64,000 bases of DNA. Origin: Vibrio sp. HI00D65. GTDB taxonomy: Bacteria > Pseudomonadota > Gammaproteobacteria > Enterobacterales > Vibrionaceae. Location of the stretch: the NCBI RefSeq assembly GCF_001635455.1, contig NZ_LWEH01000364.1, positions 1-64,000 of the forward strand, given 5' to 3'. Shown here piece after piece: positions 54,801 to 63,574 of this stretch. How positions within the stretch are numbered: position 1 is the first letter of the stretch; each line of letters opens with the position of its first letter. The notes below the pieces were generated by a model. It saw only the letters and a program-made list of their open reading frames with translations, was not told where the DNA came from and ran no database searches. Made by a program: the position numbers and the translations under genes.

Positions 54801-55841
54801 ATGTCTTCCGTTCAAAATACGCCTTCACAACGCATCGCCAGTATTGAGTTGGGTCGAGTGATTGCTATCTTAGCGATCATTGGCTTACATGGCCAAATGG
54901 CCCTTACTTATTGGCAAATCAATGACGTGCCATGGGTTGGTTATATTCTCAACCAAACCGCTCGCTTTGCCGTCCCTCTGTTCTTCCTAATTTCAGGTTA
55001 TCTGATTCAACCTAAGCTCGTCTCATCTCCTTGGGAAACCGTCATCAATTACTCGAAGCCTCTGCTCAAGGTTTGGGTGGTATGGAGCATCATTTGCTTA
55101 GCTGTACCATTCAACCTCGCTAGAGTTGAAGAACTCGGTTATCTAGGTGAGCGCCAAGGTTACTGGGGCTTTTTAATGAGCACACCCCTCAACTCTTTCT
55201 TAGAGGGAGGACTGGTGCATTTATGGTTTATCCCAGCTTTAGTCTTCGCGGTTATGATCATCGCTTTGATGGTTGAGATGAAGCTCGATAAGCTTTTATT
55301 GCCTCTCGCAGTTGCACTCTACATCTACGGTGTTTTAGCGGGAAGTTATACAAACCTGACTGGACTGGAAGCACCTTTCTTTACTCGTAACGGCCCGTTC
55401 TTCAGTACATTAATGGTGACCTTGGGTTTCGTTATTCGTCAGCATCAATGGAAAGTATCATCGGCTAAGGCGCTAGGATTAATAGCATTAGGAATGGGCA
55501 TTCATTTTGCTGAAGCGGCGTGGCTTTCTAAATTCAACATTGCGTTCAACATCCATGATTTCTTGCTTGGTACTGCGCTATGGGGAATAGGCGTGTTTAT
55601 GTGGCTTCTAGCCAATCCAAACGTAGGCAATTATGGATGGGTTCGTGCTATCTCAAATCGTATGTTGGGTATCTACGTTAGTCACCTATTAATCATCATC
55701 TTGTTGTTCAATGTCTGTGGTGTATTGGGTATTACGGAGCTAGCAAAAGACGTAACCGTATTCTTTGGCACCGTATTACTCAGCTTTGGGATGGTCGCTG
55801 CGATTGAGAAAAGCCTACTGCGACACGTACTGCTTCGTTAG
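54801..55841 (+). CDS. Acyltransferase 3 family membrane protein
   Basis: A 346-residue protein with about ten membrane helices. The conserved N-terminal block SIELGRVIAILAIIGLHGQM near residues 14-33 contains the catalytic-type His, and FAVPLFFLISGYLI follows. Members transfer acyl groups to surface sugars or other acceptors. No sugar-synthesis genes stand nearby, so the acceptor is unknown. A strong terminator follows at 55893. Confidence 0.87.
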   Translation: MSSVQNTPSQRIASIELGRVIAILAIIGLHGQMALTYWQINDVPWVGYILNQTARFAVPLFFLISGYLIQPKLVSSPWETVINYSKPLLKVWVVWSIICLAVPFNLARVEELGYLGERQGYWGFLMSTPLNSFLEGGLVHLWFIPALVFAVMIIALMVEMKLDKLLLPLAVALYIYGVLAGSYTNLTGLEAPFFTRNGPFFSTLMVTLGFVIRQHQWKVSSAKALGLIALGMGIHFAEAAWLSKFNIAFNIHDFLLGTALWGIGVFMWLLANPNVGNYGWVRAISNRMLGIYVSHLLIIILLFNVCGVLGITELAKDVTVFFGTVLLSFGMVAAIEKSLLRHVLLR

Positions 55842-55892
55842 CACCAACAAAATGACGCTAATAACCTTCTCGGTTTAACTAGCCACAAAAAG

Positions 55893-55925
55893 AAAGGCAA
55901 GATAAATTAGTATCTTGCCTTTTTT
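55893..55925. terminator. Terminator between acyltransferase and PTPS-like genes
   Basis: AAAGGCAAGATA, 6-base loop, TATCTTGCCTTTTTT. A strong T-tract on the plus strand; the other strand also has T-rich sequence after the stem, so it can serve the convergent gene. Confidence 0.88.
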
Positions 55926-55963
55926 GTTTTGACTAGAAGTGAACTTGCGTCTCCCATGAAGTT

Positions 55964-56842
55964 TTATCGGAACGCCATCGCGCCTTTACCTACCCCTTCA
56001 TAAGCCACGATTTGTAGTGATTGGTTTTCTGTCAAACTTGGAGCAACTTGATCCGCAATGTAGCCTGCAAGTAATTCCACCGTGGTATCGGTTGGCAAGA
56101 TCTCTGTTTCACACTTAGCAATCGCTAACTCAAACTCACCTTGTGGGGCCTTGTAGCTAAAACCATAATGGCTTTCGTCATTTGCACTCTTAGCGTGCTC
56201 ACTTAGGTTTAATGATGAAACAGAAACTTGGTCTTCTTTAGATCCTAAGTAGATGTCTTCCCAACGCTTTGCAAACGCTAGCTCAAGTCGCTCATCACGC
56301 TGACCATCAACCACAATTTCAACCGGAGAACGGTGGCCATGGGCGATACGCTGACAGTTACCGTCGTGCTTTTTCAAACCATGGGTATAGTGGTAGAGCG
56401 CACCATTAATGTTCTCGTGGCGAAGAGTGATCTCTAACCCTGTTACGTTACTTGGAAGGTTGTCACGAAGAATATCGTAAACGTGTGCGGTCAGGCTCTC
56501 GATGGTAATCGCCTCTGCATCAATCAGACAGTAAGCTTCATCAGGACAGTGCAAGTGAAGGCTCTTATCACCACGCAATACATCAACCTTAGCGTAGCCC
56601 GATTTACTCTCTTGATACACGATCGCAGCATTTTTCATTGGTAGCAGTAAACGATGATCGACATGCTGATCAACAAGGTTTTTGATCTGTTTTTTGACTC
56701 TGCTGAAGTCTAAAACCATACTCATTTCATTCAGTTCACCAGACATGGTGACATCTAAAATCCAACTATCTCCTACGACCCCTCTGTGTTCACAAATATA
56801 TGAAGAATCGATAACGGTAAGGTCTCTTACAAATAGGTTCAA
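55964..56842 (-). CDS. Tandem 6-pyruvoyltetrahydropterin synthase/QueD-like protein
   Basis: A 292-residue protein that looks like two QueD/PTPS-type domains in one chain. The first (1-130) has GDSWILDVTMSGELNEMSMVLDF and QHVDHRLLLP. The second (130-292) begins VTGLEITLRHENINGALYHY, has RIAHGHRSPVEIVVDG with likely zinc-binding His, and ends LQIVAYEGVGKGAMAF. Single-domain QueD is about 120 residues, so this is a fusion or duplication in which zinc and catalytic residues are spread unevenly. Pterin or 7-deazaguanine metabolism is likely but the exact reaction is not known. Confidence 0.75.
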   Translation of the reverse strand: MNLFVRDLTVIDSSYICEHRGVVGDSWILDVTMSGELNEMSMVLDFSRVKKQIKNLVDQHVDHRLLLPMKNAAIVYQESKSGYAKVDVLRGDKSLHLHCPDEAYCLIDAEAITIESLTAHVYDILRDNLPSNVTGLEITLRHENINGALYHYTHGLKKHDGNCQRIAHGHRSPVEIVVDGQRDERLELAFAKRWEDIYLGSKEDQVSVSSLNLSEHAKSANDESHYGFSYKAPQGEFELAIAKCETEILPTDTTVELLAGYIADQVAPSLTENQSLQIVAYEGVGKGAMAFR

Positions 56843-57072
56843 GTGGAACTCCTTAGTGCTTTAATGAGATACGGGAGGCTAAATAATGTTCAGCAGGCAC
56901 TTCGTCTCATTGATGTCTGATAAAATAGGACGGGCAGGATGTTACAACGAGCTTATAAAGTCCACCTTTTTAGCCCATCATTCGATAAATGAGCAAACTA
57001 CACGCAATTTCCGCTAAAACATAACCAAGCCTCATGCTAATAGCCACATTTCTGATAAGGTTGCCCGGCGCT

Positions 57073-57309
57073 TTAAGCCACATTCTGTTTTAACCAAAAC
57101 CGCGGCGACATTCCGGTGACATGCTGAAATGCCCGAGAGAAGCCAGAGTAACTGTTGTACCCCACTTCATCCGCGGCCCAGTTGATGGGCTTGTTTTGCA
57201 ACTGCAACAATTGAGCCACAGAAACCCGCCACTTTTAAACATAGTCACCTTGGGTTTCGCCTACTCCATGCTTGAGCGCTTCAATAAACTTAGTTCGAGA
57301 CACCGCAGC
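57073..57309 (-). pseudogene. AraC-family regulator remnant (C-terminal part)
   Basis: Reading leftwards: AVSRTKFIEALKHGVGETQG-DYV, a TAA stop, then in the same frame KWRVSVAQLLQLQNKPINWA and ADEVGYNSYSGFSRAFQHVT, GMSPRFWLKQ, ending NVA. This is the usual double helix-turn-helix of AraC proteins with one in-frame stop and no N-terminal part. The sequence changes to the YHS remnant at about 57309. Broken. Confidence 0.85.
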
Positions 57310-57517
57310 CAAAAAAGCCATTTATCAGTTTGTGAGCAGCGAAAACCAAGACAAATTCCGTACCGATCCACAAGCTTGGAAAATAGAAGATGGAAAGTTA
57401 TATCTTAACTTAGACAAGTCAGTGCAAAAGCGTTGGTTGGAGAACACACAGGAGTTAATCCAGGATGCGGACAATAATTGGACCAATATAAAAACGGTTG
57501 AAGCCTATATGCTCTAG
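57308..57517 (+). pseudogene. YHS-domain protein remnant (C-terminal part)
   Basis: An open frame AKKAIYQFVSSENQDKFRTD, then PQAWKIEDGKLYLNLDKSVQ and KRWLENTQELIQDADNNW, ending at 57515-57517. The pieces match the end of secreted YHS-domain proteins (FxSxENxDKFxxDPxA and GKLYLN blocks), but the first half, including the signal peptide and the central region, is missing. Its left end abuts the araC remnant on the opposite strand, so this is a deletion or rearrangement joint. Confidence 0.75.
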
Positions 57518-57544
57518 ATAAATTGCCACTACCCTCCCTTCTAT

Positions 57545-57574
57545 AAACGGAAGACCCTCTGTCTTCCGTTTTTC
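57545..57574 (+). terminator. Terminator after the YHS remnant
   Basis: AAACGGAAGAC, 5-base loop, GTCTTCCGTTTTT. It was probably the terminator of the intact YHS gene. Confidence 0.88.
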
Positions 57575-57809
57575 AATCTGCACTTGTTAACCATTTCTAT
57601 TGGTTAATTGCTTGCGTACATAAAACATTGATTTTCTAAGCTCCAGCTAACATTGCTCTTAGGCTATGTGACCTAGACAACATTTTAAGTGGATTAGTTA
57701 TTGATAATCTAACCAGATAGCCTTGTTATGTTATAACATTCTACAACCTCTGCTTACGATGGTTTTTTCACAAAGCGTTTAAGAGGTCAATCTTGAGTTA
57801 AAGGAAAGT

Positions 57810-58670
57810 ATGATGAAACTACACAAGTTAGCGGCGCTGTGCGCTCTTACTCTGGCCGGTAATGCATTTGCCGACGTCACCGTTAAGGAAACAGATAAAT
57901 TCCAAGATGTGGCAGATAAAGTAAGTCAACTAACAGAGAAAGGCGAAAAACCGCTGATCGTTATTGATATCGATAACACGCTTCTAACCTCAACGAGCGA
58001 TATCGGCGGTGATATTTGGTATCAGTGGCAGCGAGGGAAACTGGATGTGAAGCCATCAGCTGAAGACAAAGTAGATTGCCTATTCCAAGACTCAATCGGA
58101 CTTCTTTACGAACTTGTTCCTATGAGAATTATCGAAGACGATGTGCCAAGCACAGTCAGCGGCTGGCAAGATAAAGGGCTTACTGTAATGGCTCTCACTT
58201 CGCGCTCACCAAATTACCGTTATGCGACCGAACGCGAGATGATTCGTAATCAATACGATATGACGCGTACCGCGCTGAAAGAAAAAGGCTCAGATGAGCT
58301 ACCAATTTACATCGATAACCCTGACCGCCCACTGAGTTACATTAATGGCATCATGATGACGACAGGAATGAACAAGGGGGTCATGCTCGACTACATCCTT
58401 GATAAAACAGGTCAAAGCTTTAGCAGTGTTGTATTTATCGATGACAGTAAAAAGAACATCGTCAACATGGCAGAGGCCTACAAAGATGATGCTTCTATCG
58501 ACATCAACATTTTCCACTACACCAAGGTGGAACATGATCGCATGAAACAGTATGGCTCAGTTTTGACACAAGAGCAGGCAGAGAAGATGGCTAGCGATTG
58601 GAAGGAATTAAATGTAGTTCTTGATAAAATTGCCCCAGCTCGACTTGGGGAAGCGTGTTTGGGGCAATAA
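57810..58670 (+). CDS. Periplasmic HAD-like protein (DUF2608)
   Basis: A 286-residue protein with a signal peptide (MMKLHKLAALCALTLAGNAF). The HAD motif I is IVIDIDNTLLTST near residues 50-62 (two Asp), motif II MALTSRSP near 130, and a motif III/IV region VVFIDDSKKNIVNM near 210. This pattern matches DUF2608, a group of exported HAD-type phosphatases found in gamma-proteobacteria and Legionella. Substrate unknown. AAAGGAAAGT ribosome binding site. A terminator follows. Confidence 0.82.
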   Translation: MMKLHKLAALCALTLAGNAFADVTVKETDKFQDVADKVSQLTEKGEKPLIVIDIDNTLLTSTSDIGGDIWYQWQRGKLDVKPSAEDKVDCLFQDSIGLLYELVPMRIIEDDVPSTVSGWQDKGLTVMALTSRSPNYRYATEREMIRNQYDMTRTALKEKGSDELPIYIDNPDRPLSYINGIMMTTGMNKGVMLDYILDKTGQSFSSVVFIDDSKKNIVNMAEAYKDDASIDINIFHYTKVEHDRMKQYGSVLTQEQAEKMASDWKELNVVLDKIAPARLGEACLGQ

Positions 58671-58689
58671 TCTAGACCGCTACATTTAG

Positions 58690-58722
58690 GGTCGTGGAGC
58701 GCAACGCTCCCCGACCTTTTTC
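58690..58722 (+). terminator. Terminator after the DUF2608 gene
   Basis: GGTCG-T-GGAGCG pairs with CGCTCC-C-CGACC with one mismatch, followed by TTTTT. Confidence 0.85.
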
Positions 58723-58845
58723 CTAAACCATCTATCACTTCTTTTGTCATATCCTCTCACTTACACAGAAACAAATGTCACGCGAACCCAACCTATTTTT
58801 ATTCTATACTCATGGCAGATAAGCTTCTCATTTTATAGAAGAATA

Positions 58846-59472
58846 ATGATATTACCTAGGATTTTGGTACTTGGACTCTGTTTATTTTCAGCCCTCTCTT
58901 ATGCGACTCCGTGGCAATTTGTCAAAAGTGAAAACGGCATCACCATTCATATGCGTAATCATGGGAATAGTCTTGTTGAAGTTCGAGCTCAAATGCAGGT
59001 CGAAACGAGCTACTCAGGTTTTCTCTTATTATTGGAAGATAGCGATAATGTACCGAATTGGATCGACAATGTGTCGCACAGTGAAGTATTAATGCAGATC
59101 TCTAGTAATGAGAATATCGTCTATACCCAGTTCAAAGCTCCTTGGCCAGCTCGTAACCGTGATATGGTGACGTATTCGAAATATGAAGTAGAAGACGGTC
59201 AATTCACCTTAACCATTAAAGATGCATCCAATTACTTGGCTAAAGAGTCGGGGTATATTCGAATCAACGAGGTCGATGCACTTTGGGTTTTACAGCCCCT
59301 CACCAATGGTCTAACTCACATCACCTATACGGCATATGCGAATGCGGGCGGTATCTTGCCTGACTGGTTAATGAACCGCTTATCAGCTAACAACGCATTC
59401 AGTACCTTCAAAAAGCTTAAAGACCAGCTTCCAAACTACCAAGGGCAGCAGCACCCTCATCTCGACAAATAA
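58846..59472 (+). CDS. Secreted START-domain protein
   Basis: A 208-residue protein with a signal peptide (MILPRILVLGLCLFSALSYA). The mature part matches the START lipid-transfer fold: WQFVKSENGITIHMR, VPNWIDNVSHSEVL, FKAPWPARNRDMVTY near 105-118 and GGILPDWLMNRLSANNAF near 170-187. START proteins hold lipids or other hydrophobic ligands in a deep pocket. The ligand is unknown. Start 58846 is chosen for its signal peptide; a start at 58744 would add an unlikely leader. Confidence 0.87.
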   Translation: MILPRILVLGLCLFSALSYATPWQFVKSENGITIHMRNHGNSLVEVRAQMQVETSYSGFLLLLEDSDNVPNWIDNVSHSEVLMQISSNENIVYTQFKAPWPARNRDMVTYSKYEVEDGQFTLTIKDASNYLAKESGYIRINEVDALWVLQPLTNGLTHITYTAYANAGGILPDWLMNRLSANNAFSTFKKLKDQLPNYQGQQHPHLDK

Positions 59473-59506
59473 CTCAACATCAGGTTTGGCTGCAGTTGTA
59501 GAACGG

Positions 59507-60046
59507 TTAATTTCGTCTCGCTAGGTCACGCGCAAGAATCAATGCTAAACCAAAGATCTGAAGAAAGATCGCGATATTTTTATAGAGGGTCATCTGCTCT
59601 TCAAGAGCTTGGAGGAGTTCAGATAAGGTTAGATTATCAAGGTAGAAGTCATCGATGCGTGTGCGTTGCGATTGCTGAGCTTGGTTAATCAGCATAATGA
59701 CCTGAGAAAGGTTTTCGACAGTAATCTCTGGAACTTCGCCACTGACCCACGCACCAAGCTGACCGCGCATCGCTTCTTTTAATTCCGGCGTCACCGCCGA
59801 ACTTGAAGAAGTACTATTATCCATGTGCAGCAACATAGATTCACGCTTACGCTCTAAAGTTTCAATCGTATTCCAAGCCAACTGAATCGAGTAGACATTG
59901 CCCTGTTGGCGCTCTCGATACTGAGCTTGTTCAACCACCATTTTGTCCAGCACTAGACTCGACACAACAATGGCCAGAATATTCAGCACTAACCCTGTTA
60001 GTACAATCATCCATGGTAGAGGGAGGCGTTGCGCCATGCTTGTCAT
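59507..60046 (-). CDS. Hypothetical inner-membrane protein with two helices
   Basis: A 179-residue protein with membrane helices near 12-34 (WMIVLTGLVLNILAIVVSSL) and 155-173 (IAIFLQIFGLALILARDL) and a periplasmic helical region between, rich in Gln and Glu (possible coiled coil). Its ATG overlaps the stop codon of the MAPEG gene (TAATG), so the two are coupled. No family recognised. A sensor-like or structural role is possible. Confidence 0.65.
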   Translation of the reverse strand: MTSMAQRLPLPWMIVLTGLVLNILAIVVSSLVLDKMVVEQAQYRERQQGNVYSIQLAWNTIETLERKRESMLLHMDNSTSSSSAVTPELKEAMRGQLGAWVSGEVPEITVENLSQVIMLINQAQQSQRTRIDDFYLDNLTLSELLQALEEQMTLYKNIAIFLQIFGLALILARDLARRN

Positions 60047-60432
60047 TACATAAGCTTATCAAACGGAAGATAAATCAAGTTTAGAACAACTAAAGACACC
60101 ATGCTGGCAAAGGTCAAATACATGCCTTGCTTTCTTCCCTTCAGGCTACGAGCAAGAATGCTTTTTCCATGAATAATACGACCAGCAACAAAAGCAATAC
60201 CAATAACGTGAATCAGCCATACATTTGCGCCGTTGAACTCTAGCAACGCCATCAGTATCACGGTAATCGGAATATAGTCCATTGCGTTACTTTGAGCGGA
60301 ACGAGCCACTTGTAACGATTCAACACCACCATCTGCGTGTGCTACTTGATTCTTTCTTCTTTGCTTAATCACCTCAATGGAAAGCCATAACATGGCTAAC
60401 GTGAGTAACGAAGCATATAACGCTGTAACCAT
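60046..60432 (-). CDS. MAPEG-family membrane protein
   Basis: A 128-residue four-helix membrane protein of the MAPEG group: VTALYASLLTLAMLWLSIEV, then the RSAQSNAMDYIPI block with the conserved Gln/Asn and Tyr, and GRIIHGKSILARS. Human members are glutathione transferases or eicosanoid enzymes; bacterial roles are unclear. Start 60432 has AGGAA at about 7 bases; the ATG at 60438 is too close to it. Co-transcribed with the following gene. Confidence 0.85.
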   Translation of the reverse strand: MVTALYASLLTLAMLWLSIEVIKQRRKNQVAHADGGVESLQVARSAQSNAMDYIPITVILMALLEFNGANVWLIHVIGIAFVAGRIIHGKSILARSLKGRKQGMYLTFASMVSLVVLNLIYLPFDKLM

Positions 60433-60634
60433 TATCATTTCCTACTGGTAGTTTATTCGACGGGCTACCTCAACGTATCTGTATTCAGCAAACAAGGAAC
60501 ATTCACGACCGCACATGTTTAAGAGATCTCTCAGAACAAACGTAAGAGATTACAATCAAGCTTCGCAGAAAAATCCTAGATTACAAACCCAAGCCCTTGT
60601 TTTGTATAAGTCCGCACAGTTTTTCTTAGCTTTG

Positions 60635-60656
60635 CCTTAAGATTATTTGCTTAAGG
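60635..60656. promoter_or_regulatory. Inverted repeat upstream of the CsrB-type RNA, candidate VarA/GacA site
   Basis: CCTTAAG, 8-base spacer, CTTAAGG. It lies about 40-60 bases before the likely RNA start. Csr-type RNAs are activated by GacA/VarA binding to palindromic sites of the form TGTAAG-N6-CTTACA; this one is related but not identical, so the match is only suggestive. Confidence 0.45.
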
Positions 60657-60695
60657 AAGATTGTCGGAGATGCCTCGAGAGTGTTTAATATACAT

Positions 60696-61006
60696 GTCGA
60701 CAGGGAGTTGGCAGGAACAGGAAAAAGCCTAATGGATTAGGTATCTTCAGGACGAAGATTTGATGACTTTGGATGAGTTATCAGCAAGGAAGTTATGCTC
60801 TAGGATAGAGTCACTTATCAGGATGATGAGTTAGCAAGGACACCGCTAGGAAGGCGATGAATTGGATAGGTTAAAAGATTTAGCCACGTCAAGGAACGAT
60901 GCAGAGAGCACCAGTTACCTATTGAAAGATAAGTAACGCGCAGTAGCAGGATGGCAACAAAAAGAATAGACCCCGCTTGGTGAGAGCCAAACGGGGTTTC
61001 CTTTTT
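60696..61006 (+). ncRNA. csrB: CsrB-type regulatory RNA
   Basis: About 311 bases beginning GTCGACAGGGAGT, nearly identical to the start of E. coli CsrB. It carries 14 GGA motifs (CAGGA, AAGGA, TAGGA and similar, such as those at 60712, 60779, 60816 and 60946), many in loop-like surroundings, with no open frame of note. It ends in a terminator: ACCCCG stem at 60970-60996, then TTTCCTTTTT. CsrB-type RNAs bind and titrate the translational regulator CsrA and are controlled by VarS/VarA in Vibrio. A TTTAAT-like -10 lies at 60684-60689. Vibrio genomes usually encode several such RNAs; which one this is cannot be told. Confidence 0.88.
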
Positions 61007-61035
61007 CTAAAGCCTAAGAAGTTTCAGAAGTCAGG

Positions 61036-61503
61036 CTACAGAATAATGTTCATCAGGAACATCGCACCAAACGCATTCAACACTGAAATAGCGATCATCA
61101 CTGGGATGTAACGGCCTTCGGTACCAATTGGTCCCATGATACGACCCATGTATTGAACCTGTGAACCCATTAAGTAAATCGCCGGCGCTAAGATCGCAAT
61201 ATGATTGCCATTCAAGATACCTTGGTCAAACAGTGTCATTACCACACCCACCGCACCGCCCATCGACATCCACGCACCGATCAATACTGCAGCGGCTTCA
61301 CCCGGCAAACCAAACACCGCCATGATTGGAGCAAAAACGCTGCCCATCAGATCCAACGCACCCGTAATCTGCAATGCTTTGATGATTACAAACGCCATCA
61401 GAACATTTGGCACTGTCGAGGTGATCGCAATAACCCAGCCTTTCTTGGCACCTTCAACGAAAATATCAGTCACCATTGGTTTCTTTGCTTTTACTTCGCT
61501 CAT
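61036..61503 (-). CDS. yjiG: YjiG-family membrane protein (nucleoside-recognition-domain type)
   Basis: A 155-residue inner-membrane protein with four to five helices: WVIAITSTVPNVLMAFVIIK, FGLPGEAAAVLIGAWMSMGG near 62-82, YLMGSQVQYMGRIMGPIGTE and the C-terminal helix. It matches YjiG, the partner of YjiH, of unknown transport role. Its ATG overlaps the stop codon of yjiH (TAATG), so translation is coupled. Because yjiH carries an amber codon, expression of yjiG may be affected. Confidence 0.82.
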   Translation of the reverse strand: MSEVKAKKPMVTDIFVEGAKKGWVIAITSTVPNVLMAFVIIKALQITGALDLMGSVFAPIMAVFGLPGEAAAVLIGAWMSMGGAVGVVMTLFDQGILNGNHIAILAPAIYLMGSQVQYMGRIMGPIGTEGRYIPVMIAISVLNAFGAMFLMNIIL

Positions 61504-62240
61504 TATGCTACTTCCTCTTCCAGTTTTTGTTCTTTGTCTGATTTTGGTTTGTCTTCTTTGCCTTCAGTAATATTGAGGTAGATACGGAATAGGTTGGCAC
61601 CCACAAACTTAAAGATGAACATTACCGTCACAGCAAGGCCAATAGGTGACGATACTGCCAGAGAACCGTCCATTGCGGTTAGAGTAAATAGCACGGCACC
61701 AGACGAGAAGAAGTTAACGATCGCCGCACCTGCTGTGAATTGGAACATAGTGAAAACGTCCGTCTCGCGCTAAGTTAGATGCCCTTCATCTTTAAGCTGA
61801 CGTGTCATCGCTGCACCAGCATCGGTACTTTGCAAAGAAGCGATCAGTGCCAAGCCTGAGTTACCAGGAATGCCCATAAGAGGACGAAGTAGTGGAGTAA
61901 GCAGTTTACGAGCCGCATCTAGCGCACCGTAGTGCTCGAGTACGTTTATCATACCCAAAGCAAACATCACGGTCGGAATAAGTGTCAAAGCGAAAATGAA
62001 ACCGTCACGAGCACCGCTACCGCCTTTACCGCGCAAAGAGGTGGTTGCCGCTTGAATACCATCAGCGGATTCAATTACATCGTAAGCAACTTTACCAAAT
62101 GAGCCGTTAAGCGTCGTAAAATCGAATACGCCATACCATTCATTGGAATGCATCAAACCGGAGAAAAACACAACCGCAAAGGCGAGTGCGATGTAACTGC
62201 CGATCGTAACTTTACGATCGGTTTTCGTTGGATTAGTCAT
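61503..62240 (-). pseudogene. yjiH: yjiH interrupted by an in-frame amber codon
   Basis: Starts MTNPTKTDRKVTIGSYIALA at 62240 with an AGAGG site. The frame runs 156 codons to LKDEGHLT, then TAG (61770-61772), and goes on in the same frame RETDVFTMFQFTAGAAIVNF for 88 more codons to the usual end. The sequence is otherwise undamaged; a single base change such as GAG (Glu) or CAG to TAG would explain it. The total of 245 codons fits YjiH. Either a recent nonsense mutation, amber readthrough, or a sequencing error. Confidence 0.8.
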
Positions 62241-62771
62241 AAGGACCTCTATACATCTAGCTTGTATGAAACAGAACACACTTGTATAGTGCAAACTAAT
62301 GAGACGAAGGTTAATGACCAAAATCAAACAGAGTATCGGTTTAAATTGAAGATGATAGGCAACATATAAAACTGCGATTATGGTTTAGTTATCGAAATAT
62401 AGACTGAAAAAATCCTCATATTTCACATACAAAACTAAATAAATTTTGCTGCAATAGCGCAACCGAAAACATACAAACGAGACACAAAAATCAGTGCCCA
62501 ACGGACAAGACTCTGGATAGTCCGATCTCTGATAATTATGTGAGATATCTCTTACATAAATTTTTAGTAAAATTTTTATTTTATTATAATACAGGCACTT
62601 AAATCGCGATTTTTCTTCCAAAACGCAACCGTTTTCGTTCTGCTGATTGAGTTTTAATCCAAGCTGAATTCATGAGCCATTTTATAAAGTATTTGAGCTT
62701 AATTCGAAATTCCAGCCTCAAGAGGTGCTATAGACTTCTCGCAGCCAATATAGAAGGAAAACGGTGAAAAA
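62241..62771. other. AT-rich intergenic stretch between yjiH and a small gene
   Basis: About 530 bases holding the promoter of yjiHG towards the left and of the small gene towards the right. A run of short AT repeats (62560-62590) is seen. No gene, palindrome or terminator was recognised. Confidence 0.4.
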
Positions 62772-62942
62772 ATGGAAATGAGAACACTCAAATATCAGGT
62801 AATGGGTAAAGGCATGTGGATCACTGCCACGGTATCTCGCGTGGTTGCGGACAAACTTGCGACGGAATACCAATCCTATGGCTGGCCTGTTGAAATATGT
62901 GCTGCAGAACAAACAATGGCGTTTGATCGTAATGCTGCATAA
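62772..62942 (+). CDS. Small protein of 56 residues
   Basis: MEMRTLKYQVMGKGMWITAT at the start, then VSRVVADKLATEYQSYGWPV and EICAAEQTMAFDRNAA. Soluble, mixed composition. A GGTGA sequence lies a few bases before the ATG, and a strong terminator follows 20 bases after the stop, which supports a real short gene. The family is not recognised. Confidence 0.5.
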   Translation: MEMRTLKYQVMGKGMWITATVSRVVADKLATEYQSYGWPVEICAAEQTMAFDRNAA

Positions 62943-62961
62943 TGTTGGCGACACAGAATAA

Positions 62962-62994
62962 GCTCTATCGGACTTAAGCCCGGTAGGGCTTTTT
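62962..62994 (+). terminator. Terminator after the small gene
   Basis: GCTCTATCGG pairs with CCGGTAGGGC (two G-U pairs), 8-base loop, then TTTTT. Confidence 0.85.
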
Positions 62995-63001
62995 CTTCAT
63001 C

Positions 63002-63560
63002 TCCCCCGATAACCTGGCAACGGCTCTATTAGTGTGTGCCGTGGTACTAAAAGTCACAGGAGATAGCCCTAAATTTGTTAATCTCGCCTGTATGAATATT
63101 GAGGTAGCGGCGAATGCAGGTGGTGCGTTCAGTCCATTTGGCGACATCACTACCTTGATGGTATGGCAGGCGGACTATGTCAGTTTTAGCGAGTTTATCC
63201 CCTTATTCATTCCTTCAATGATGAACTATCTCGTTCCAGCACTGATCATGTCTTACTTTGTACCAACCACCCAGTCCGACACGGTACATCAATACGTTGA
63301 ATTGAAACGAGGCGCGAGACGAATTGTATTCCTATTCATTATGACCATATGCTTTCCACGCCGTCCTGCATTTCCCACCTGTAATGGGCATGATGATGGG
63401 GCTCGCATACCTCCAGTTCTTTGGGTATTTCTTGAGAAAAACACTGCCCAACTCGCTGGCTAAGAAGAAAGCTGTGGCAATTGCGAATAACGATGAAGGA
63501 GCTTTAAAGCGACTCTGGTCCAAACGTTACTCAATTGAACCGCTGGGCATTGGTTGCATG
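63002..63560 (+). pseudogene. nhaD-type sodium/proton antiporter fragment
   Basis: Starts abruptly in frame SPDNLATALLVCAVVLKVTG, then MNIEVAANAGGAFSPFGDIT and TLMVWQADYVSFSEFIPLFI, HQYVELKRGARRIVFLF. Near 63348 the frame shifts, and the protein goes on FHAVLHFPPVMGMMMGLAYL and QFFGYFLRKTLPNSLAKK. This is the middle of NhaD-type antiporters; both ends are missing and the frame is broken. The left end joins directly to the terminator of the small gene. Confidence 0.85.
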
Positions 63561-63574
63561 TCAGTACCCTCACC

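Noticed and set aside
62385..62621. 78-codon minus-strand frame in the yjiH upstream region
   Set aside because: AT-driven chance frame with unusual composition and no ribosome binding site.
62718..62954. 78-codon minus-strand frame opposite the 56-residue gene
   Set aside because: The plus-strand gene has a fitting terminator and better composition.
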